DNA of 64,000 nt from Macrostomum hystrix (lineage: Eukaryota > Platyhelminthes > Macrostomidae), in assembly GCA_950097015.1 (NCBI GenBank), contig CATNEN010000038.1, positions 34,310,501 through 34,374,500 of the forward strand, written 5' to 3'. Position numbers and translations under genes: made by a program. The notes under the pieces were generated by a model. That model ran no database searches. It saw nothing but the letters and a program-made list of their open reading frames with translations, and was not told the origin of the DNA. Of this stretch, positions 29,606 through 40,700 are shown piece after piece. Numbering within the stretch: the stretch's first letter is position 1; every line of letters starts with the position of its first letter.

Positions 29606-31305
29606 AAACACTCGCAGTAACATTTAATACATGACGTAACACACAAAGACAATGCATGGGCGCCTTAAGATGGTGTGAGGTCGAGAGACGAGATTTCATT
29701 ATGAGTTTACCTGCTGATTACCCATGAAAAATTCTACATTATTGCCTCTCGTATCTCGTAACAAATAATGGTTGAATCGCCGCTCGCGATCTTAACTGCA
29801 TTTATAATCGGTCGGACGAGGAATTCTAGTTGTAAAACTTGTTTTGTGGCAGCGTAATACACATAGGCGCCTTCCATGCTGTGCTGTGCTGCGCCAACTT
29901 TCATCTAAATCACGTAAAAGTCTAAGAGTAGCACTGGTAGCCTTTTTTACTAGGCCTAATTGAAATTGAAACAACAGTTATTTTATTTATTGTACATCAA
30001 CCGTTAAATTAACATCCATGCGATAGAAGATCTAACCAAGAACCAGTATAGGAGAAGAAGTATACTGCAAATACTGTCAATAAGGCTCCTATCTATATAT
30101 ACCTATCTACTCCTAGTAGTCCTTGGATCGAACATAGCATTTTCAAACAGCAAAAGTTGTAGTGGGTTTTAAGCGAAAAATGACAAAAACAATTACTTTT
30201 ATATTAGCTTCCTTAACAATCAAAATAATTACTGTCTTATTATTAATGTCTGGCTGAATTGACAGGATCCAATGCATTTTGCTTTATTTAAAAAATACTG
30301 TAATAAATATGCAACTTAACAAGCAACAAACTTCAATAAGGCATATTTTCTACTTTAATTGGTTAGTGTTCTCGTTGGCAAAACTTTCAATAAACAAGTC
30401 ATACATAAATAATCGGCTTTCAATAAAGCTTTCCGGAACTTATTTCGTCTTGAACTTTGCAAAAAAATTTAAATTTTATAATATTAAAAACCTTTTTTAA
30501 ATAAAATAGTTAACATTTCAGTTTTACTGCTAAATTATTTGCATCATTGTTTTACTAACTAATGGTGCTTAAAAAATTAAATTTTCACTACTTTTTTACG
30601 TCGGACGTAGCGCGCTGTAACGAGCAGCACAGACATCTACACCACTTGCTATGCTAATCATTAAACGAATTGCAACTCACACGTAATAAGTAATTTTTAA
30701 TGACTATTCATTTTAAGACAAAGTAAACATTAACACATAACGTATAAAACTTTTAATTTATTTTAGTCTTCCATTGCTCAAATTAATATTTATAGTTTTA
30801 ATTTCACTATGAGGAAATTAAGTGCCTAAACAATGCGATTGATGTAACAATCACTGAAAATAGATGCGCAAAATTCTAAAGTGCCTGTCCAAATGTCTTA
30901 AACTTTGTTCATCCTGTCCAGTGTTTTTGCAATTTCCAAACTTGTATGTGCTACACACAGAAATAGCTATAAACCTAATATTGGAAAATCCACTGCACCA
31001 ACATTTTTATTGGCTAATTACAGCTTGAAATTATTTGATTCACATTGCAAATTTGAAATGTCTAAATTTTTGGTTAACATTAATCAAAGGTGAAACATAA
31101 ATAAAACATAAATAAAGCAAGTAGTAAGTCAGATAGATACAATAAATCATTACATGAGTTTTACTATGTAGCAAAGTCATGCAAATTCAGCTAGGCCTAT
31201 AAGCCTGCAGCAGATGCATGGCAGCCACTGTGTCATGTCATTGCAATATCTATCCTAAAGCTATCCTAGATTCCTAGTGCCTTAATAGGCCCTAGTGGAG
31301 CGTAT
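29606..31305. other. AT-rich spacer, no gene seen
   Basis: Unique AT-rich sequence upstream of the foldback element. Short open frames of 60-73 codons here have no recognisable features and AT-driven composition, so I do not call them. Confidence 0.5.
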
Positions 31306-31312
31306 TTAAAAA

Positions 31313-31919
31313 GGTAGTTGTTATTTGTCCGGTTAACCGGACAAATAGCCATTTGGTTATTCATCCGGTTAACCGGACAAATAGCCGTTTGATTATTCGT
31401 CTGGTTAACCGGACAAATAGCCGTTTGATTATTCGTCCGGTTAACCGGTTAACAGTGACTTTGATGCAGGAGATATAGTCAACACCGAAAAGTTTTGGTT
31501 TTAATTTAACCGGACGAATAATCAAATGGCTATTGGCTATGGCTATTAAGAGGCAATATATTAAGATATATATATATAAACGAAGACATAGTTGTTCCTT
31601 GATCCAGGCATTGGTCTGTCGGCAACCTAAAATTATATATAGATAGCATATAGATCAATTGCCCTTTTAGTTAGATAGGTTAGCTTTTAGTTTCCTAATT
31701 TTTCAGGGACTCAGCTAACTCAACAATGGATTTATATGATAAACATTTCTAAGAAACGATGCCTACATGAATTTTACCACCACTTTGACATCAGTGGTTG
31801 ACAGCAAAGTCACTGTTAACCGGTTAACCGGACGAATAATCGAACGGCTATTTGTCCGGTTAACCGGACGAATAATCAAACGGCTATTTGTCCGGTTAAC
31901 CGGACAAATAACAACTACC
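31313..31919. mobile_element. Foldback / long-TIR non-autonomous DNA transposon
   Basis: Inverted arms at 31313-31463 and 31805-31919 match closely, starting GGTAGTTGTTATTTGTCCGG and ending with its complement. Each arm is itself a tandem of about 39-bp subunits with the palindrome CCGGTTAACCGG plus ACAAATAGCCGTTTGATTA; the left arm has four palindromes, the right three. A further partial subunit lies inside at about 31505-31536. TTAA stands near both ends (31306-31309 and 31921-31924) but the flanks are AT-rich, so a TTAA target duplication is only possible. No transposase is encoded. Confidence 0.85.
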
Positions 31920-31924
31920 ATTAA

Positions 31925-32500
31925 AAAAAGCTACAGACACTCCTGCTAGGCGCGCAGGCGTGCAGTTGTTTTCAAGAAAAAGAGCGCAAATCCCTAATTG
32001 CTATCTTCAATGTAGGCCTAGTAGGCCCTAATTGATTTCACGAAAAAATGTCAAAATACTTTTTTTGATCTCCATCAGTGTATTTCTAAAAATTGAACAG
32101 GTGACATGGATATTTTGCAAAAATATTGACGCATATACCAAATGACCTGTTTTTTATCTCTGTAGTGTATTTCGACAACTTACGTTACACACACAAGGCG
32201 CGGCCGCGCGGGCAAAAACCCTATTGGCTCCAATGGGGTTAATAGGTGCCAACAGTGCCTTTTGGTGAATTTCTTGAAGCAGTAGGCCTACTCATAAAAT
32301 TGATATTTCTACATCTGTAGGCCCTATGTACACATTATTTATAGCAACATGGTAGCCCTCCTAATCATTAGTCGTGCTGATGACTTATAAACCTAGTAGT
32401 GGTCCTGATAGTGCTTTGAAGTCACTGATGAATGATGAATGTAGTTAGCTACTGGATGTTCTCTAGAGCCTTCATGTGCTGTTCTGTTAATGTTATAGCT
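31925..32500. other. Spacer, no gene seen
   Basis: AT-rich sequence with several TAGGCCTA-type palindromes, which are also scattered through 31250-32760. No coding or RNA gene was recognised. Confidence 0.45.
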
Positions 32501-32592
32501 AACATTAAAAAATGTTATAGCTAACATTAAAAAATTTTATAGCTAACATAAAAAAATGTTATAGCTAACATTAAAAAATGTTATAGCTAATA
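32500..32592. repeat. 22-bp short tandem repeat
   Basis: Five units of TGTTATAGCTAACATTAAAA-type sequence; each unit holds the imperfect palindrome GTTATAGCTAAC. Confidence 0.88.
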
Positions 32593-32676
32593 ATGTCTAT
32601 GAAATCACTAAAGTGATTTTATAGTCTTGGTATGTCTCTTGCATGCCTAGCAAGTCTAGGCCTAGGCCCTAGTGTC

Positions 32677-33271
32677 TGTGAGAGATACAATTCAGACTAC
32701 TGACAAAAGTAGAAAAGCAAAGACTTGGCTGCAAAACTCTCACATAGGCCTAACACTAAAAAAGTATTGCCATAAAAATGGCAAGCTTAATAGAGACTTC
32801 TGTGCACACTAAGAGTGGTGGGAGAGGACTGCGTGTGGCTATGGCTGACTGATAAAGGCAAACAAGCCAGAAACTGGTCTCGATCTGCCAACGTGAGGTT
32901 TGTTCCCCACTTTTAGTGTGATACAATTGGTTCCCTGCAGTGAGTGTACCTGGCCACCCAAAAAAGAGGGTAAGAGAGCCAACAGAAAAATTTGTTGGCA
33001 AGAGTGCCAACATTTGAAGAAGGGTGTATATGTGAGAGATACAATTCAGACTACTGACAACAGTAGAAAAGCAAAGACTTGGCTGCAAAACTCTCACATA
33101 ACACTTAAAAATATTGCCATAAAATGGCAAGCTTAATAGAGACTTCTGTGCACACTAAGAGTAGTGGGAGAGGACTGCATGTGGCTATGGCTGACTGATA
33201 AAGGCAAACAAGCCAGAAACTGGTCTTGGTATGCCGGCTTGAAGTTTGTTCCCCACTTTTAGTGTGTTACA
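32677..33271. repeat. Direct duplication of a segment of about 240 bp
   Basis: Copy 1 (32677-32924) and copy 2 (33031-33271) share most of their length, from TGTGAGAGATACAATTCAGA to GTTTGTTCCCCACTTTTAGT, with scattered substitutions and small indels. They are separated by about 106 bp holding the hairpin GTTGGCAAGAGTGCCAAC. No open frame of note crosses them. They could be two copies of an uncharacterised repeat or a local duplication. Confidence 0.9.
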
Positions 33272-34659
33272 GTGTCTTTTTGAATAGTGCTATATAGTGT
33301 TTGACTTGCTAGTCCTAATGCCCCCTAGCCAAGGTCCAAAACATGCTAGACTCTTTAGCAATTAGCCAAAGAATATGCCAGATCACACAGGAAAGGTCAT
33401 TCAGTTCAGTGAGGAATTAAAGATGAAATGATAAAAAGAGCATTTGATTAGTACACCACAGTTGCGCCACAGATGGTCAATGGCTGGAGTGCCAGCCATA
33501 TTTTGAATTTAAGCCAGACACTGTCCACAAAAAAGACTTGGCTACAATAGGGCTAATGCCTATGCAACAGCTTCCTCAACATGGCTTGTGTGTAGTGGAA
33601 ATTGTAGGCCTAGTAGTCATGTAATATTGTAGTAGGAAACACATTAGGCAATGCATACCACATGACAACCTTGAAATCAAATACAAATGATATTGCATTT
33701 GCTTCTGGAGTTTTGGCAGCTGAAATAGCTCATTGCCAATGATTATTTATTGGCTAAATAAAGGAGAGAGCCTCTACCTAATCTAGCATTTACTGATCAG
33801 CCTGTGCCAATTTATCATCTCTATTTCATTATCATAGCACACAAATAGTAGAAGTCTTCTTAGTATTTCAGCTACAGGTAAAGTTGTACTTTTCTTAAAA
33901 AATAAAATTGCATTTGTTATTTTCCCTTTCTGGGCCAGCTATATTATTTCTGCTTTGAACAACAACATATTCAAGCATAACTGTTAATTTTTATGTTTAT
34001 ATGCTATTTAAATTTATTAATAAAAATGCTAGATTGTAGCAAAATAATGAAATGTAATTACAAGTGTAAAATGCTCAAGAACTCGAGCTTTTTTTCAGTA
34101 TTGTATTAGAAAATATCTGGTATGTATAGAAAGTATAGTATTGATTTAGCTACATAGTATATATTATATCCCAATAAAATCTAACTTGGAAGGTCTAGAA
34201 ATTTGTTTTGGTTTGTTGCTTGTTGTCTTATGAATTTGTTTTTGTGTGAAAATTACATATGCTATAAATAGGTTTAGTACTGTAGCTGCAATTTAAATAT
34301 GTTAGTTGTTCATTGATTGCATTATACAAAAAAGCTACTTTAAATGACTCTTTACTATATGCCTTGCTTTTTAGATTGTTTTAACTTCAGGTTATAGGAC
34401 TAGGGTAAGTCTGAATTCTTTTTACAAGAAACATACAATATGTACAGTTGTACATACAAAAACATACAAGTAGTGTAGTGTAGCTATTAAAATTTTGTCT
34501 AGGGGTCATTGCCAACTAGTTTTAAACTAGATTTTTAAAAAGCCAGTTTTGAGTGGTCATGACCCACTAGAACTACTCTTCCAAGGCTATAAGGCCTATT
34601 GCTAATAATGTTTTAATTTTGCTAGTGAGTCCAGAAATGTATTCTGCATAGATTTGTAT
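33272..34659. other. AT-rich spacer upstream of importin
   Basis: No gene seen. The promoter of the importin gene is expected in the 3' part, but no specific element is convincing. Confidence 0.45.
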
Positions 34660-34679
34660 CAATAACTAAATAATTTCAG
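34660..34679 (+). other. Acceptor-like site in the importin 5' leader
   Basis: ATAACTAAATAATTTCAG ends at 34679, 85 bp before the ATG. A second candidate, CTTTTACTCTAG, ends at 34736. Either could be a trans-splice or 5'-UTR acceptor. Confidence 0.4.
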
Positions 34680-34764
34680 CCAGCCTTGGCATCGCCATTC
34701 TCATAGCTAAAACAAATCAAGCTACTTTTACTCTAGTTAGGACTACACAACAGTTGCTCTGAAA

Positions 34765-37700
34765 ATGGCGGATGGCGCTCGCATTGTGCAAGCCTTGAAG
34801 GCTACGCTGGAGCCCAGTCAGCAGAAAGAGGCCGAGGCCTTTCTAGACGAGGCTCGTTCAACGCCTGGCTTCGTGTCCGGCCTGCTATTGCTAGTGATGT
34901 CCAACGAACTGGAAGGCCCAACCCGCCAGGCTGGCGCTATCTATTTAAAGAACACGGTTAATCGTTTCTGGCGACCATCCGACGATCAGGACGATTGCGA
35001 CAATACCGGCGATAGTTCAACAGCGCCGCAGCAGCCATTTAGCCTGTCGGAGCCGGATCGAGTCCAGCTGCGCGCCACCATCATTGACGCGATGCTGCAT
35101 GCTCCTGAGGCCATCTTGAATCAGCTGCGAGTCTGCCTAGCCGCTATGCTGCAGGTGATTGGGTTTGAGCTGGGCATTTAAAACGCTGCTGACCGTTAAC
35201 ACACGATAGCTTTGAAGGCAAGGCAAGATAAAATTAGTCCGAAAAGAGACGATACAGAGGGGTGAGTGGCAGAGCGGTCTAACGCTTTTGCCTCTCACAC
35301 TAAGATCCCTAAGCTCGATTCCGCGGTGAGGCCATATTTATTTGGGGCGCAGCCGCGGTGGGAAGTTTTGAGGCCTTAAAGGGCAAACATCCAAGGTACA
35401 GTGAGAGTGTACACTGCCTGAGGACGAGAAAGTCAGGGCAGATGTACTCACCTGTGTGAGCGTGTGCCTGCGTACAGTATCTGTGTGTGCGTGTGTGCTC
35501 AGGAGTTAGCGAAATGGGAAGACTGCCTCCTCGCTGGCTGCGAGTCTAGTGTCACCAAATGATGTGCCATTGCCCGCAGCCCTCCTGCAATTAATAAAAT
35601 TATTGTTTAAGCTCGCCAACACAAAAAATTATGTAATTGTGTTTTTTTTATTAATTTTTTGAGTACCCCGGGTCAGTTATTCTAACCATCAAAATATGGT
35701 TAAAATGCTGTCAAAATGTCGTCCTTAATTTTTTGCAATTATGTTAGTTGACAAGACCGATTTATTACAATGTCGAAAATCCAAAATGCTGGACTTTGCT
35801 AGGGTTTTTGTCCGTAATTTAGTCCGAATTTTTGTAATGTGATAGCGCCATTTTGGTTGACCCAGTTGTATAATGGGTACTAGTATCAACTGGATTAGAA
35901 ATTCGGGTTATCGTGGCAACCTCTTTAGTCCATAGACTGAACAACTGTACACACCTGGGGGGGGTTTGTGAAGTTCAGGACAGGTCTAAGACTGCACCGC
36001 TTGTAAACCATAATACTTGTGATGTGATTTGAGTGAGCTTATTAATTAATCTTTTTTAATTGTACACTAATCCAGGATTTCCCAGCCAGATGGGGTGCGG
36101 ACCTGCCCGACCAGCTCTGCCGTGCCGTGGCCTGCGACAATCTCAGCCTATTGCCAGGCGCCCTGACCGCCGCCTACACATTCGCCAAGTCGTTCCAATA
36201 CGCCAAGACTGATCAGCGAGGCCCTGTTGACGAAGCTATGTCCCGCCTGCTGCCATTGCTGCTGCAGCGGCTTGCGCAGGCCGATACGGATGGCCCGACC
36301 GCGTTCAGCGCTCTGGTGCAGAAACTCGTGTTAAAGGTAACCGAATTAGCTTTAAAATTTGAAATCTTGTGGGCATTTGCGCATTGTTTGGTCAACAGTC
36401 GACCCGCAGCTAGCAAGGAGTCAATTCTGCCTATCGCGCTAATCCCTGAGTACACCCATAGACACAAAAATAAGTATACCATAACCGCCTCATATTTAGG
36501 CATTTCTAATATGATTGTAGATATTCTACGCCTATACTAGCAATTACCTGCCGCCAGTGCTTGAGACCAATCGCGACTTAGTCCTAATCTGGTCTGAGGC
36601 CATCACTAGGATTGTGCGCAGCCCGGTTCCTGAGGAGTGCCAACAGGGCGTTGATCCGGATGAACGGCCCGAACTGTGCTGGTGGAAGGCCAAGAAGTGG
36701 GCTATGCACTGTCTTCAGGTTAGTAGATGAATCATGCCGTCGTAAATATATTATTTTAATCAGATCAGCTAATTTGATTAAACAATAAACAAGAATGCTT
36801 TCCAATCCCTTTATTTATGTTGAAATAGCCAGATCCCTTCATTTCTGCTAAAAACTGTCAGATCCCTGCTTTTCAATCCCTTCTTCTCTGTTAAAACCGT
36901 CAGATCCCTGCTTTTCAATCCCTTCTTCTCTGCTAAAAACCGTCAGATCCCTGCTTTTCAATCCCTTCTTCTCTGTTAAAACCGTCAGATCCCTGCTTTT
37001 CAATCCCTTCATCTCTGTTAAAACCGTCAGATCCCTGCTTTTCAATCCCTTCATCTCTGTTAAAACCGTCAGATCCCTGCTTTCCAATCCCTTCTTCTCT
37101 GTTAAAACCGTCAGATCCCTGCTTTCCAATCCCTTTATTTCTGTTAAAACCGTCAGATCCCTGCTTTTCAATCCCTTCATTTCCGCTAAAAACCGTCAGA
37201 TCCCTGCTTTCCAACCCCTTCATCTCAGTTGAAACCGTCAGATCCCTGCTTTCCCATCCTTTTATTTCTGTTAAAACCGTCAGATCCCTGCTTTTCAATC
37301 CCTTCATCTCTGTTAAAACCGTCAGATCCCTGCTTTTCAATCCCTTCATTTCTGCTAAAAACCGTCAGATCCCTGCTTTCCAATCCCTTCATCTCTGTTA
37401 AAACCGTCAGATCCCTGCTTTTCAATCCCTTTTTTTATGTTAAAGCCGTCAGATCCCTGCCTTCTAGTTTTATTATCTTCAAAGCGACCCTGAGATCCCT
37501 GTTTTCTTGTCCCTTCTTCTTTCAAACCCCTGTCCCATAGAGCACTTTTCTCTGTCCAGAAGAACTCAGCTTCAGTTTGTATTCAGCTCCCATCATCAAA
37601 GACTCAGTTGTTGTTTGCCTTCCACTTTCCCCCGTTTTTAGGCTTGGTTCGAAAAATTCGGCCCTAACGACGACTTATCAAAGCGGGACGCCAGCTTCGG

Positions 37701-40700
37701 CGACTGGTACGTCAAGGCCGTACCCGGTACTGTGCTACAGGTGGTATTCGAATGGCTGGATAGGTACAGCCGGGCCGAATATCTGTCACCCAAGATGCTC
37801 TATCATATGCTAAGCTACTTGGACACTGCCGTGCCTTACGCGCACACCTGGCGTTATATTAAGCCGCACATGCAGGAGGTCATTGCCAGAGTCTGCTTTC
37901 CTTTGTTGTGTCACAGCGACTCAGATGCCGAATTGTGGGAATCCGATCCTGTTGAGTATGTCAAGGTGAGCCGCCTTGTGTTTGTTAATTTTTTTGTCTA
38001 ACAATTATGCAAGTGTAGTGGCTGAGACTGCTGGCAGGATAATGGCCAGGGGCTGGAAGTACAAGACGACAGCTCGGAGTATAATGAACTGAATCGCTGG
38101 TACGATAAGAAATAGAAGCACTCGAACGATAAGAAATAGAAGCACTTAAACGATAAGAAATAGAAGCACTCGAACGATAAGAAATAGAAGCACTCGAACG
38201 ATAAGAAATAGAAGCACTCGAACGATAAGAAATAGAAAAACTTAAACGATAAGAAAAAGAAGCACTTAAACGATAAGAAATAGAAGGATAATCAATGGAA
38301 GCGCTCATAGGATAAACATTTGAAGCACTCATAGGATAAACATTGGAAGCACTCATAGGACAAACAATGGAAGTGCTCATAGGATAAACAATAGAAGCGC
38401 TCATAGGATAAACAATGGAAGCGCTCATAGGATAAACATTTGAAGCACTCATAGGATAAACATTGGAAGCACTCATAGGACAAACAATGGAAGTGCTCAT
38501 AGGATAAACAATAGAAGCGCTCATAGGATAAACAATGGAAGCGCTCATAGGATAAACATTGGAAGCACTCATATGATAAACAATGGAAGCGCTCATAGGA
38601 TAAACAATGGAAGCACTCATAGGATAAACAATGGAAGCGCTCATAGGATAAACAATGGAAGCGCTCATAGGATAAACAATGGAAGCGCTCATAGGATAAA
38701 CAATGGAAGCGCTCATAGGATAAACAATGGAAGCGCTCATAGGATAAACAATGGAAGCGCTCATAGGATAAACAATGGAAGCGCTCATAGGATAAACAAT
38801 GGAAGCGCTCATAGGATAAACAATGGAAGCGCTCATAGGATAAACAATGGAAGCGCTCATAGGATAAACAATGGAAGCACTCATAGTATAAACAATGGAA
38901 GCGCTCATAGGATAAACAATGGAAGCACTCATAGGATAAACAATGGAAGCACTCATTGTATAAACAATAGAAGCGCTCATAGGATAAACATTGGAAGCAC
39001 TCATTGTATAAACAATGGAAGCGCTCATAGGATAAACATTGGAAGCACTCATAGGATAAACAATGGAAGCGCTCATAGGATAAACAGTGGAAGCACTCAT
39101 AGGATAAAAAGTGGAGGCACTCATAGGATAAACAATGGAAGCGCTCATAGGATAAACAATGGAAGCACTCATTGGATAAACAATGGAAGCACTCATTGGA
39201 TAAACAATGGAAGCACTCATTGGATAAAAAATGGAAACGCTTGGAGGATAAATAATTGAAAACTTAGAGGACAATAGATGTTAACACTCGACAGTAACAC
39301 TAGCACTAACAGTCGGGGTATAATAAATTGGAGAACTCAGAGCCTCACCAAATATATTCATATAGAAGAAATAAATATATTCATGTATACAATAATGCAT
39401 ATAATATATACATGCTAATCCAGTTTAACGCATTTCAACTTCACACCCGCCCGACTCAGGTGAAATTCGATGTTTTCGAAGAGTTCAGCAGCCCGACACT
39501 GTCAGCTCAGAATCTGATCCATACGGCCAGTCAGAAGCGTCGCGAAGTTCTTGATAAATGCATGCAGTTCTGCGTTGAACTGATCAACCGAGACCCGGCG
39601 CCGCCTAAGGAGCTAGACGGAGCACTGCACATTGTCGGCGTGGTTGCCGACCTGTTGGCTAAAAAGCGGCTCTACAAGCGCGAAATTGAGCGATTCCTGC
39701 GCGACAAAGTGTTTCCACAGACGCGCTCGCCGCACGGCTTCTTACGGGCCAGGGCCTGCTGGCTGTTTCAGCGCTTCTCCGAGGCCAAGCTGTCGCCTGA
39801 GGCGCTCAGCCAAATTGCCGAACTGATCCAGCGGGGTCTTGTTGAAGAGAAAGAACTGCCAGTACGCATGGAGGCCGCGTTGGCTCTGCAGGACCTGCTA
39901 AATGATCAGGATGAGTTCGCTGACATTGCTAAGCCGTACATACCGGCTATGCTGCAAGCTCTGCTAGAGACAATGCGACAGACTGGCAGCGACGAGCTCA
40001 ATAGTGTCCTGCAAAAGGTGAGCACTTTTGTGGGGCCGATTCCCCTTCTTTAGTTGATGACAGTCTAGCCAGTGGGGTGATTGACAGCCATTACCCTACT
40101 ATGCTTAATGACAGTCAAAGCACCTGGGGTGATTGACAGCCGATTCTCCTAGTATGGTTCATGACATTCAAGTCCCTTAGGGGTGATTGACAGGTTTGAT
40201 GACAGTCAAAGCGTGATTGACAACCAATAAGTCTGAGATGGCTGTAATTCTGGAAAGTGACAACCAACTAATCTGAGAAGATTCTTAAGCAATCAAATCA
40301 CTTTCATGCTCACTAATTAACAGGTTTTCTTAGAATATCGCGAAGAAATCGGGCCGCTTGCCCAGTCGATTGTACAACAATTGTCCGACACCTTTGTTCA
40401 ATTGTTGAAATCCACTGTACACGGCGGAGCCGGCAACGAAAGCGGCGTAGCTCCCGCCGGCGATGAGGATGACGAGGACAGCGCCATGCTGGCCATGGGC
40501 ATTCTGACCACACTGGAGACCATTGCCAGCGTGCTAGAAGAGGACAGCCAGCTCATGTCTCAGCTGGAACCAATTATGATTGGCCTAGTGAGGTAAGCGG
40601 ATGCGATATTCATAATTTTCAGGTTTCAAATTTTCCAGGTTTTCCATGTTTTTACGGTTTTTTTGTTTTCCCTTGGTTTTCATGTTTTCTGGCTTTTACG

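Noticed and set aside
30279-31093. Short plus-strand frames of 62-73 codons
   Set aside because: AT-rich composition, no domains, no splice or start support; consistent with chance.
37985-39274. 429-codon minus-strand frame and 228-codon plus-strand frame
   Set aside because: They are products of the 24-bp array in importin intron 4, lying between exons that join in phase.
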